DNA from: JBMYZL01 sp965661765
GTDB taxonomy: Bacteria > Bacteroidota > Bacteroidia > Flavobacteriales_D > Sanyastnellaceae
Assembly (NCBI GenBank): GCA_965661765.1
Contig: CBFIFE010000004.1
Coordinates: 1 to 64,000 of the forward strand
Direction: 5' to 3'
DNA: 64,000 nucleotides
The notes beneath the pieces are model-generated. The model was not told where the DNA came from. It made no database searches and worked only from the letters and a program-made list of their open reading frames with translations. Shown here in pieces: positions 43,032 to 50,258 of the stretch (position 1 is its first letter; every line of letters begins with the position of its first letter). The translations under genes were made by a program, and so were the position numbers.

Positions 43032-43911
43032 GGCGGAAACGGATTTGGCCCAAGCCGATTCCCCCCGGCAAGAGCAAATTGACCCCCCAAACCGCCAGCG
43101 TTGCCAGCACCACCCCTGGCGCCTCCAACCCCGCCGGCTGCAGCACGGCCAGCGCCGACGCCTCCCGCACGCCGAACTCGGCCAGCGCCCCCGTCGGCAC
43201 CGCCGCATTCACCAGCCAAACCATCGCCACATCCTGCCACCCCGCCTCCACCTCGAAGGCCAGCAGTGCGATGAGGTATTGTGCGGTGAAGACGCAATAG
43301 CGCAAGGCGCTCCACAACAGCAACGCCAGTCGAAGGCGCAACGGAAGCGATGCCTCCGCTGGGTCACCGATGCCCAGCCGCCCGTCCACCCAGTTTTGCA
43401 GGCGCACCGGGAGCCGCTGCCGAATGTTTCGGGCATCGGGCGTCCAAAACAGGTAGGTCACCAGAATCGCCAAGGCCGCCGCCAAGACCGGCCAACGCAG
43501 GGCAGGCGCCGTTGCGGCCAGACCGCCAACCCCGAGCGTGATCACCCCCTGGGCCACCGATCCACTGACGCTCGCCCGAACCCCTCGCTCCCGCAACGCG
43601 GCCGGCAACCGAGCGACCCTTGCCAAACCATCTCCGACCCGATTGGGCGACAAAAAACCAGCCGCCGCCCCGGCCAGCACATCGCGGGTGGCGAGGGGGA
43701 AAGGTCGCCCGGAGGTTTGGCCCCATTTGAGCACCTCCAACCCCAAGTTCACGGGCATCAACAACGCCATCAGCCCCAGCAGCAGCCCGTCGCCTTCCGC
43801 CACCGCCAGCCGCCACAATGCCGCATCCCACGCCCCGCGCGCCCGCAACTGCCACAGAATGAAGGCCAACGCCGCCACAAGAATGCCCAGCCGCATGCGC
43901 TTTTTCTGCAT
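43021..43911 (-). CDS. Lysylphosphatidylglycerol synthase-like (UPF0104) flippase-domain membrane protein
   Basis: A 296-residue integral membrane protein with about eight helices (LGILVAALAFILWQL, GLLLGLMALLMPVNLGLEVL, YCVFTAQYLIALLAFEVEA). The conserved SPNRVGDGLARVARL and VPTGALAEFGVREASAL segments mark the LPG-synthase-TM/UPF0104 family, whose members transport or flip lipids. I chose the ATG at 43911, which lies three bases from a -7 box; a longer frame upstream overlaps ruvC on the other strand. Lipid-linked sugar handling with the overlapping glycosyltransferase is a reasonable inference. Confidence 0.78.
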   Translation of the reverse strand: MQKKRMRLGILVAALAFILWQLRARGAWDAALWRLAVAEGDGLLLGLMALLMPVNLGLEVLKWGQTSGRPFPLATRDVLAGAAAGFLSPNRVGDGLARVARLPAALRERGVRASVSGSVAQGVITLGVGGLAATAPALRWPVLAAALAILVTYLFWTPDARNIRQRLPVRLQNWVDGRLGIGDPAEASLPLRLRLALLLWSALRYCVFTAQYLIALLAFEVEAGWQDVAMVWLVNAAVPTGALAEFGVREASALAVLQPAGLEAPGVVLATLAVWGVNLLLPGGIGLGQIRFRHVS

Positions 43912-43914
43912 GCC

Positions 43915-43922
43915 CAAATGTA
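43915..43922 (-). promoter_or_regulatory. -7 element of the flippase-glycosyltransferase pair
   Basis: The minus strand reads TACATTTG, an exact match, three bases before the ATG at 43911. It overlaps the divergent ruvC box by two bases. Confidence 0.5.
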
Positions 43923-43928
43923 CCTTTA
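43921..43928 (+). promoter_or_regulatory. Possible -7 element of ruvC
   Basis: TACCTTTA, one base off TAnnTTTG, four bases before the ruvC ATG at 43933. It overlaps the opposite-strand box, so the two promoters compete for the same DNA. Confidence 0.35.
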
Positions 43929-43932
43929 ACCC

Positions 43933-44487
43933 ATGATTATTGTGGGCATTGATCCGGGGACGACGATCATGGGCTACGGCGTGATTCGGACGACAGGCAA
44001 GACGAAGGTGGAGATGTTGGAGATGGGCGCATTGCATTTGGCCAAATTCAACGACCACGCCCTCAAGCTCAAGCGGATCCACGACCGCGTGGCCTCCCTC
44101 ATTGAGACGCACGCCCCGGACCACCTCGCTGTTGAAGCCCCGTTCTTCGGCAAAAACGTCCAGTCGATGCTCAAGCTCGGCCGTGCCCAAGGTGTGGCCC
44201 TCGCCGCCGCCCTCGCCCGCGAGGTGCCCATTGCCGAGTATGCCCCTCGGCGCATCAAGCAGTCCATCACGGGCCAGGGCGGGGCCTCCAAGGAACAGGT
44301 CGCTGCCATGGTGGCCCGCCTGCTCGGGCTGTCTCCCGCGGATCTCCCGAAGGAACTCGATGCCACGGACGGCCTCGCGGTGGCCTTGTGCCACCACTAT
44401 GCCCTCGCCAAACCGGAGATGCGGGCCGGTCAATCGGGTTGGGCGGCTTTCATTGCGACGAATGCGCATCGGGTGAAGGGAGGCTGA
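43933..44487 (+). CDS. ruvC: Holliday junction resolvase RuvC
   Basis: A 184-residue endonuclease that cuts Holliday junctions with RuvAB during recombination. The RNase H-like acidic residues are visible: Asp in VGIDPGTTIMGYG at residue 7, Glu in LAVEAPFFGKN near 68, and the pair in DATDGLAVALCHH near 141-145. The junction-binding YAPRRIKQSITGQGGASKEQ is also typical. It is divergent from the flippase-like gene with only 21 bases between start codons. A G-rich repeat block begins right after its TGA. Confidence 0.95.
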   Translation: MIIVGIDPGTTIMGYGVIRTTGKTKVEMLEMGALHLAKFNDHALKLKRIHDRVASLIETHAPDHLAVEAPFFGKNVQSMLKLGRAQGVALAAALAREVPIAEYAPRRIKQSITGQGGASKEQVAAMVARLLGLSPADLPKELDATDGLAVALCHHYALAKPEMRAGQSGWAAFIATNAHRVKGG

Positions 44488-44561
44488 AAACCAGGGTGAC
44501 CAGGGTGACTAGGGAGACTAGGGTGACCAGGGAGACCAGGGTGACCAGGGAGACCAAGGGG
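44488..44561. repeat. 9-nt tandem repeat block directly after ruvC (block 5)
   Basis: Copies of GGGTGACCA, GGGTGACTA and GGGAGACCA start two bases after the ruvC stop. G-rich on the ruvC coding strand, this block faces the C-rich block 6 about 200 bp away. Confidence 0.88.
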
Positions 44562-44745
44562 TGTTCCGCCAATCTGTGTTTTTTTTTCGCACGTTCGTAA
44601 CCTTTTTCGAACGCCCCCCGTAAATGCACCCCGAAGCCTTGAGCTTCTAACAGTTTACTTGTTTTCATTCAACAGGGAAGGGTCGTCCAACGGGATGACC
44701 CTTCTTCGTTTTGGCAATATTTTTTTCATCATCATGCCCAACGCG
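44562..44745 (+). other. Non-coding interval with three predicted hairpins, possible small RNA
   Basis: There is no gene between the two repeat blocks. On the plus strand there are three stems: CGTTCG/CGAACG (44592-44613), GAAGC/GCTTC (44634-44648) and GAAGGGTC/GACCCTTC (44677-44704), the last followed by TTCGTTTT. A T9 run lies near 44578. An ATG at 44625 opens only eight codons (MHPEALSF). A structured RNA ending at the third hairpin is possible, but no RNA family is recognised and no clear -7 box is present. Confidence 0.3.
44677..44712 (+). terminator. Terminator-like hairpin in the ruvC-ddl interval
   Basis: An 8-bp perfect stem, GAAGGGTC with GACCCTTC, with extra inner pairs, is followed by a weak T-rich tail (TTCGTTTT). 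It could end ruvC transcripts that pass the repeat block, or a small RNA. Confidence 0.5.
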
Positions 44746-44756
44746 CTCCCTGTTCC

Positions 44757-44847
44757 CTTCGTCCCCTAGTCTCCCTAGTCACCCCTAGTCACCCCTAGTC
44801 CCCCTAGTCACCCTAGTCTCCCTAGTCTCCCTAGTCACCCCTGGTCA
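44757..44847. repeat. 9-nt tandem repeat block at the end of ddl (block 6)
   Basis: Copies of CCCTAGTCA, CCCCTAGTCA and CCCTAGTCT. The final CCCTGGTCA includes the TGA stop of ddl (44845-44847 on the minus strand), exactly as in gmd at 15917. Ten-base units occur here, so the period is not strictly 9. Confidence 0.88.
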
Positions 44848-45879
44848 TTGTTGAACCGACAAAATTCGGTTGATCAGTTCCATGCGGCTGATGCCAGCAT
44901 GCTCCGCTTGCTGCGGCACCAAACTGTGCTCGGTGAACCCTGGGACCGAATTGATTTCGATCACGGCGGGCCCCAAATCCATTTCTGCCTCTGACCATTT
45001 CATGTCGACCCTGGCGAGACCGCGGCATTCCGTGATGTGGTAGACCCGAAGCGCAAGCGCCTGCATTTCGGCGGCGATGGCTTGAGGAATGCGGGCTGGG
45101 GTGATTTCTTGAGAGGCCCCTTCGTATTTGGCTGCATAGTCGAAGAAATCTGCTTCGGAGATGATTTCGGTGACTGGCAGTGCTTCCGGTGATGGCGGGT
45201 TGTCGCTGTCAGATGGGGAGGGAGCGCCGGGGATGACCCCCACGGAAAATTCGCGTCCGGGGAGCAGCGCCTCGATCAAGATCCCGCCGGGCCCATGGCA
45301 AGCGGCGAAGGCCGTGGCGATGGCTTGGGGCAGTTCTTCAGCGGATGCGACCCGCGACACCCCAAAACTGGACCCCGCCTCATTGGGTTTCACGAAACAG
45401 GGGCATCCGCCGACGTGGTCGGTGATGGCTTGGTGGTCGATGGGATCCCCGGCTTGCAGCATGACACTGTCGGCGACTCGGATGCCCGCCGAACGGAGCA
45501 ACGTCGTCGTCCAACCCTTGTGGAACGTGAGGGCCATGGAGCGCGGGGAACCGTTGGTGTGGGGGATGGCGAGGAGGTCGAGGTAGGCTTGGATTTGGCC
45601 ATCCTCGCCAGGCGTGCCATGGACCATGACAAGTGCTCCATCGAAGGGTTGGATGGAACCGTCGGGGTGACGCAAGGTGAAGTCTGCGCGGTTCAGGGTG
45701 GTGCCTCGGCCATCGGCGACCGCCCAACCCGATGGGGTGATGTCAATCAGAATGGGCTGCCAGCGGGTGCGGTCAATGTGGGCCATGACCATGGCGGCTG
45801 ATTTGCGGCTGACTGGGGCTTCGGCCGAATAACCGCCAGTGAGGACGGCCAGGGTGCGGGGGGCTGAGGAAGAGGTCAT
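44845..45879 (-). CDS. ddl: D-alanine--D-alanine ligase
   Basis: A 344-residue ATP-grasp enzyme that makes the D-Ala-D-Ala end of peptidoglycan precursors. The N-terminal TLAVLTGGYSAEAPVSRKSA replaces the usual GGxSxEH with GGYSAEA. The ATP-grasp core shows CPCFVKPNEAGSSFGVSRV and ILIEALLPGREFSVGV. The Mg site is AVIEINSVPGFTEHSLVP. The start overlaps purK by 4 nt. The stop codon lies inside a 9-nt repeat unit. Confidence 0.93.
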   Translation of the reverse strand: MTSSSAPRTLAVLTGGYSAEAPVSRKSAAMVMAHIDRTRWQPILIDITPSGWAVADGRGTTLNRADFTLRHPDGSIQPFDGALVMVHGTPGEDGQIQAYLDLLAIPHTNGSPRSMALTFHKGWTTTLLRSAGIRVADSVMLQAGDPIDHQAITDHVGGCPCFVKPNEAGSSFGVSRVASAEELPQAIATAFAACHGPGGILIEALLPGREFSVGVIPGAPSPSDSDNPPSPEALPVTEIISEADFFDYAAKYEGASQEITPARIPQAIAAEMQALALRVYHITECRGLARVDMKWSEAEMDLGPAVIEINSVPGFTEHSLVPQQAEHAGISRMELINRILSVQQ

Positions 45880-47042
45880 GAATGAGCGGAGCGGGTGTCG
45901 GAGCCGGTGACACGGACGCCGTTGCGAAGCGTTTCGATGTGCGCCGCGACCTCCTCGCGGTCGTGGCCCGTGATGGTGATGTGGCCCATTTTTCGAAACG
46001 GCTTGACGGTGGACTTGCCGTAGATGTGCGGATGAATGCCAGGGGTGGCCAAGGCGCCGGCGAGCCCTTCATAGACGGGCGTGCCGTGGGCATCAGCGCC
46101 GCCGACGAGGTTGACCATGGCCCCGACGGGATGGATGGGGGACGGGTCGCCCAGGGGCAAGTCGAGAACCGCCCGGAGGTGCTGTTCGAATTGGGACGTC
46201 CGGTTCGCCTCGATGGTGTGGTGCCCGCTGTTGTGGGTGCGGGGGGCGACCTCGTTGACGAGGATTTGGCCTGAATTTTTGACCAAAAACAACTCCACGG
46301 CCAGCAGCCCCCGGAAATCCATTGCTTCCGCTACACGGATGGCAAGAGATTGGGCTTGAGTGACTTGACCTTGTTCGATCGCGGCAGGCGCCACGAGGCA
46401 ATCCACCAAGTTCGCCACCGGGTCGAACACCGCCTCCACCACCGGGAACGTCGCCACCTCGCCCGATGGATTGCGCGCCACGATGACACTGAGCTCCTTG
46501 TCGATGTCGACCGCCTTTTCGAGCACGCATGGGGCATCGAAACGCTCGGCCTGCGCATCGGGCAGGACCTTCACGCCCTTGCCGTCGTAGCCACCGGTGC
46601 GCAGCTTTTGAACGACGGGAAATCCGAACGCCTCGGCTTGCGCGCCATTTTCGATGAGCTGGTGCTCGGCAGATGGGATGTTGTGGTCGGCGTAAAACTG
46701 CTTTTGCAAGCCCTTGTCTTGGATGATCGCGAGGTGCTCAGGGTCGGGAACCACGCGAACCCCATGGTCGCGGAGGCGACGCAGGCCGGCCACGCTGACG
46801 TGTTCGATTTCGATTGTGATGGCGTCCAAGTCGCGGCCGAAAGCGAACACCGCATCGGCATCATTGAGGTCCCCCTGGACGAAACGATGCGTCAAATGGC
46901 GGCATGGTGCGTCATTTGATGGATCCATGACCTCCACGCGAAGGTCGAGGTTGGCCGCGGCTTGGATCATCATCCGCCCGAGTTGACCACCTCCGAGAAC
47001 GCCCAATCGGAAGGCCGGTCCAAAAGCGATGTCTTTTTGCAT
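45876..47042 (-). CDS. purK: N5-carboxyaminoimidazole ribonucleotide synthase
   Basis: A 388-residue ATP-grasp enzyme of de novo purine synthesis that carboxylates AIR to N5-CAIR using ATP and bicarbonate. It starts LGVLGGGQLGRMMIQAA, the classic PurK N-terminus. It continues with TIEIEHVSV, then VQKLRTGGYDGKGVKVL and VNEVAPRTHNSGHHTIEANR, all strongly conserved. I chose the ATG at 47042, which lies six bases from a -7 box. No purE is next to it; ddl overlaps its end, an unusual purine-peptidoglycan pairing. Confidence 0.95.
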   Translation of the reverse strand: MQKDIAFGPAFRLGVLGGGQLGRMMIQAAANLDLRVEVMDPSNDAPCRHLTHRFVQGDLNDADAVFAFGRDLDAITIEIEHVSVAGLRRLRDHGVRVVPDPEHLAIIQDKGLQKQFYADHNIPSAEHQLIENGAQAEAFGFPVVQKLRTGGYDGKGVKVLPDAQAERFDAPCVLEKAVDIDKELSVIVARNPSGEVATFPVVEAVFDPVANLVDCLVAPAAIEQGQVTQAQSLAIRVAEAMDFRGLLAVELFLVKNSGQILVNEVAPRTHNSGHHTIEANRTSQFEQHLRAVLDLPLGDPSPIHPVGAMVNLVGGADAHGTPVYEGLAGALATPGIHPHIYGKSTVKPFRKMGHITITGHDREEVAAHIETLRNGVRVTGSDTRSAHS

Positions 47043-47048
47043 ATCGCG

Positions 47049-47056
47049 CAAAGATA
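47049..47056 (-). promoter_or_regulatory. -7 element of the purK-ddl operon
   Basis: The minus strand reads TATCTTTG then C, an exact match, six bases before the purK ATG. The mscS-type gene diverges from the same short interval (ATG at 47077). Confidence 0.5.
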
Positions 47057-47076
47057 TTCTGTCCGAATTTCGCCCC

Positions 47077-48141
47077 ATGGAATTTTTGGCATTCGAATTC
47101 ATCGGCAATCCGCTGCGGGAGTGGGGGATCGCTTTGGCTTGGGTGGTCGGCGGTGTGCTGGCGGGCCGCTTGATTTACCGCTGGTTCAGCCGGCGGTTGA
47201 AGGCCTTGGCTGCGAAAACGGAGGGGGAAACCGATGACCTGATTGTGGACCAAATCGAGGAGCCCATCGCCCTCTCTGTCGTCATCCTGGGTTTCTGGTT
47301 CGGTTATGACCACTTGCGGTTCGGGGACTCCGCCGATGCGTTTATGGAGCATGTCTTCAGCATTGCGGTCGCCCTGGATGTCACGTGGCTGGCGGCGCGC
47401 TTGATCGACGCGTTGGTGGGCAACCTTTTTTCCCGTTTGCAGGAGCGTTCCGAGTCGAAAATGGTGACCCAAGTGACGCCGATTCTGCAGAAAACGCTCC
47501 GATCCACGGTGTGGGTCTTGGGGGTCATCATGGCCTTGAACAATGCCGGTTATGATGTGGGGGCGTTGTTGGCAGGGGTGGGCATTGGTGGTTTGGCCAT
47601 GGCGATGGCTGCCAAGGATTTCGTGGCCAACATCTTCGGGGGCATCACCGTCTTCATCGACAAGCCGTTCCAAGTCGGCGATCGGGTGCAAGTGGCGGGG
47701 ATCGACGGCACCGTCCTGGAGATCGGCATTCGTTCCACACGGATCAAGACGCTGGCGGGGCGGATGGTCACCATTCCGAACCACAAATTCACGGATGGGG
47801 TCGTGGAAAACGTGACGGCGGAACCGGCGAGAAAGGTGCGTTTGGATTTGGGCTTGACCTACGACACCACCCCAGATCAGATCGAACGCGCGATTGAGAT
47901 TCTCAACGAAATCATCATCAAGCACATCGGGACGGAGGACAACACGACGGTTTGGTTCAGCAGTTTTGGGGATTTTGCGCTGGTGGTGTCGGCCATTTAT
48001 TACGTGCGGAAGGAGGCGGACGTGACGTTGACACCGGGCAACATCAACCTCGAAGTGTTGCGGCGCTTCAATGCGGAAGGATTTTCGTTCGCCTTTCCCA
48101 CGCAAACGATTGAGTTGATGCAAACCGGGCCTTCTGCATAA
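47077..48141 (+). CDS. Small-conductance mechanosensitive channel (MscS family)
   Basis: A 354-residue membrane protein. Three or four N-terminal helices (WGIALAWVVGGVLAGRLIY, ALSVVILGFWFGYDHL) lead into the pore helix VGALLAGVGIGGLAMAMAAKDFVAN, rich in the Gly-Ala pattern of MscS TM3. Next comes the beta domain opening GITVFIDKPFQVGDRVQVAG, then a cytoplasmic vestibule (VTIPNHKFTDGVVENVT). It releases solutes under hypo-osmotic stress. I chose the ATG at 47077, 34 nt from the divergent purK start; the open frame extends upstream over the promoter. Confidence 0.9.
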   Translation: MEFLAFEFIGNPLREWGIALAWVVGGVLAGRLIYRWFSRRLKALAAKTEGETDDLIVDQIEEPIALSVVILGFWFGYDHLRFGDSADAFMEHVFSIAVALDVTWLAARLIDALVGNLFSRLQERSESKMVTQVTPILQKTLRSTVWVLGVIMALNNAGYDVGALLAGVGIGGLAMAMAAKDFVANIFGGITVFIDKPFQVGDRVQVAGIDGTVLEIGIRSTRIKTLAGRMVTIPNHKFTDGVVENVTAEPARKVRLDLGLTYDTTPDQIERAIEILNEIIIKHIGTEDNTTVWFSSFGDFALVVSAIYYVRKEADVTLTPGNINLEVLRRFNAEGFSFAFPTQTIELMQTGPSA

Positions 48142-48169
48142 CTTGTCGAGGTGATTGATCTCCTTGCTG

Positions 48170-48895
48170 ATGCGGTATGACGTCGTCCTTCATGCAGATG
48201 AGCCCAGGTATTGGGTGATGCTGCTGGCGACCCTCGCGGGCGGGGTGCTGTTTGTGAAGGCATTCGACCGCGTCGCCGACAGTCAACTCGCCTTCGCCCG
48301 ACGCACTTTGGGGTGGGTGTTGGTGGCTGGCAACGCCCTTTTGCCTCTGTACGCGATGCTTCATCCGGCCCAGGAGTTCAGCATTCACCGGTCCTTGCCC
48401 CTTCATTTTTGCGGGTTGAATTATGTGCTCGTTGCCGTGAATTGTTTCGCAATGAACCGCACGCTGTACACCTTCACGGCGTTCTTGGGGACGACGGGGG
48501 CGATTCACAGTTTTTTGACGCCGCAACTCACCGTAGGGGATGCGCCGCTCGTGCTTGTGGACTATTGCATTCGTCATGGTGCCATTTTGTTTGTGCCGAT
48601 GGTGATGACGCGCCGGTATGGGTTTCGCTTTCCGCATCGGGGCTGGTTGAAGACCTATGGCTGGGCAGTGGCTGTTTCCACGCTCATGGTGGGGGTCAAT
48701 TGGGCCCTCAATGTCTGGTGGCCAGGGCCCGTTTCTGCAAATTATATGTATGTCTGGGAACCCCCGAAGGTGAAGAGTCCGCTGGTGCGGCCGGAGCTGG
48801 GTTGGCCTTGGTACCAAATCCCCCTTCACCTGGCGCTCATCGCCCACCTTTTGGTGATCAACCTCATTTATCGAAAAGCGGCTCCTGTTGCCTAA
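48170..48895 (+). CDS. TIGR02206-family (YwaF-like) integral membrane protein
   Basis: A 241-residue membrane protein with about six helices (YWVMLLATLAGGVLFVKAF, LGWVLVAGNALLPLYAML, TYGWAVAVSTLMVGVNWAL). The family features SLPLHFCGLNYVLVAVN and ALNVWWPGPVSANYMYVWE-P resemble YwaF/TIGR02206 proteins, whose role is unknown. I chose the ATG at 48170; a TTG at 48155 is an alternative. It starts just after the mscS-type gene and ends ten bases before thyA, so it may be co-transcribed with them. Confidence 0.75.
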   Translation: MRYDVVLHADEPRYWVMLLATLAGGVLFVKAFDRVADSQLAFARRTLGWVLVAGNALLPLYAMLHPAQEFSIHRSLPLHFCGLNYVLVAVNCFAMNRTLYTFTAFLGTTGAIHSFLTPQLTVGDAPLVLVDYCIRHGAILFVPMVMTRRYGFRFPHRGWLKTYGWAVAVSTLMVGVNWALNVWWPGPVSANYMYVWEPPKVKSPLVRPELGWPWYQIPLHLALIAHLLVINLIYRKAAPVA

Positions 48896-48904
48896 CTTGC
48901 CAGC

Positions 48905-49699
48905 ATGCGCGCATACCACGAACTTTTGCAGCATTTGCTGGACCATGGCGTCCGGCGAGAGGACCGGACGGGCACAGGAACGTTGGGCTGCTTCGGGTAC
49001 CAAATGCGGTTCGACCTCGCCGATGGTTTCCCTGTTTTGACAACAAAAAAACTTCACCTGCGGTCCATCATCCACGAGCTGTTGTGGTTCCTGAAGGGCG
49101 AGACGAACATCGCCTACCTGAAGGAAAACGGGGTGCGGATTTGGGACGAATGGGCGGACGAACAGGGCAACCTGGGTCCTGTGTACGGGTACCAGTGGCG
49201 GAGTTGGCCCAATCCCGACGGCTCTTCCACCGATCAAATCGCAAAGGTTGTCGAGGCCATCCGAACGAATCCATACTCGAGGCGGCATGTCGTGAGTGCG
49301 TGGAACCCCAGCTTCATTGACGAGATGGCCTTGCCGCCGTGCCATTGCCTTTTTCAATTTCATGTCGCCGAGGGCCGGCTCAATTGCCAGCTTTACCAGC
49401 GATCCGCGGATACCTTTCTCGGGGTCCCCTTCAACATCGCTTCTTACGCCTTGTTGACGATGATGGTCGCTCAAGTTTGCGGCCTCGAACCGGGTGAGTT
49501 TGTGCACACCTTCGGGGACGTTCATCTGTATTTGAACCACCTCGACCAAGCCCGGGAGCAACTCACCCGTGAGCCCTACCCGCTGCCGAAAATGCAAATC
49601 AACCCGGCCGTGACCGACCTGTTTGCATTCACCTACGAGGACTTTTCGCTCGTCGACTACGTGTCCCATCCCCACATCAAAGCCGCCGTTTCGGTGTGA
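48905..49699 (+). CDS. thyA: Thymidylate synthase
   Basis: A 264-residue enzyme that methylates dUMP to dTMP using methylene-tetrahydrofolate. Visible are the phosphate-binding RREDRTGTGTLGCFG, the catalytic Cys region LPPCHCLFQFHV near residue 146, YQRSADTFLGVPFNIASYAL and GDVHLYLNHLDQAREQL. The length equals the E. coli enzyme (264). folA, which regenerates its folate cofactor, begins seven bases after its stop. Confidence 0.97.
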   Translation: MRAYHELLQHLLDHGVRREDRTGTGTLGCFGYQMRFDLADGFPVLTTKKLHLRSIIHELLWFLKGETNIAYLKENGVRIWDEWADEQGNLGPVYGYQWRSWPNPDGSSTDQIAKVVEAIRTNPYSRRHVVSAWNPSFIDEMALPPCHCLFQFHVAEGRLNCQLYQRSADTFLGVPFNIASYALLTMMVAQVCGLEPGEFVHTFGDVHLYLNHLDQAREQLTREPYPLPKMQINPAVTDLFAFTYEDFSLVDYVSHPHIKAAVSV

Positions 49700-49706
49700 G
49701 GAGGCC

Positions 49707-50258
49707 ATGGAGCAAGGACAACGCAAGGTGGTGCTGATTGTCGCTGTGGCGCGAAATGGCGTGATCGGGCGGGAGAACGATTTGGTCTGGCGGCTCAAGG
49801 ACGACATGGCTTTTTTCAAGCAGACCACAAAAGGGAAGGCCGTCATCACCGGGCGGCTCAATTACGAGTCCATCCCCGAGCGATTTCGGCCGTTGCCCGG
49901 TCGGCAGAACCTGGTCGTCACCCGAAACCCCGATTACAAGGCGCCTGGTGCCCAAGTGGTGGGCAGCATTGAAGCGGCGCTCGCGGCGGCAAAAGGGGAG
50001 GAGGTGTTTTTGATCGGCGGTGGCCAAATCTACCGGCAAGCCCTCTCCGCCGGCCTCGTCGACATGGCCTACGTCACGCACGTGGACGCCGAGCCCGCAG
50101 GCGATACGCACTTCCCCCTCGGGGCATTCGAACGGGGCTGGTCTGCCGAGGAATTGTTGCGTCATGCACCCGACGCGGACAACGAACATGGGTTCAAAAT
50201 CGTCCGGTACACCTTCCTGGGAAGGGCTGGCGGTGTGTACCTTCGCGGTCATGGGTGA
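49707..50258 (+). CDS. folA: Dihydrofolate reductase
   Basis: A 183-residue enzyme that reduces dihydrofolate with NADPH, completing the thymidylate cycle with ThyA. It shows VVLIVAVARNGVIGRENDLV, then WRLKDDMAFFKQTTKGKAVI and LPGRQNLVVTRNPDY, then VFLIGGGQIYRQAL. I chose the ATG at 49707 (MEQGQRKVVL). Its C-terminus (GRAGGVYLRGHG) is longer than usual (E. coli has 159 residues) because of the overlap: the HupE-like gene starts at 50251, inside its last codons. Confidence 0.95.
   Translation: MEQGQRKVVLIVAVARNGVIGRENDLVWRLKDDMAFFKQTTKGKAVITGRLNYESIPERFRPLPGRQNLVVTRNPDYKAPGAQVVGSIEAALAAAKGEEVFLIGGGQIYRQALSAGLVDMAYVTHVDAEPAGDTHFPLGAFERGWSAEELLRHAPDADNEHGFKIVRYTFLGRAGGVYLRGHG

Noticed and set aside
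15796..44847. The repeat blocks as CRISPR arrays
   Set aside because: The period is 9 bp with no unique spacers, and no cas genes are present.
15796..44847. The repeat blocks as assembly artefacts
   Set aside because: They occur at four separate loci with different variants and join to intact genes, so collapse or misjoining is unlikely, though long-read confirmation would be useful.
48068..49861. A 597-codon minus-strand frame opposite thyA and folA
   Set aside because: thyA and folA occupy the other strand with complete family motifs, and the frame has no recognisable domain.
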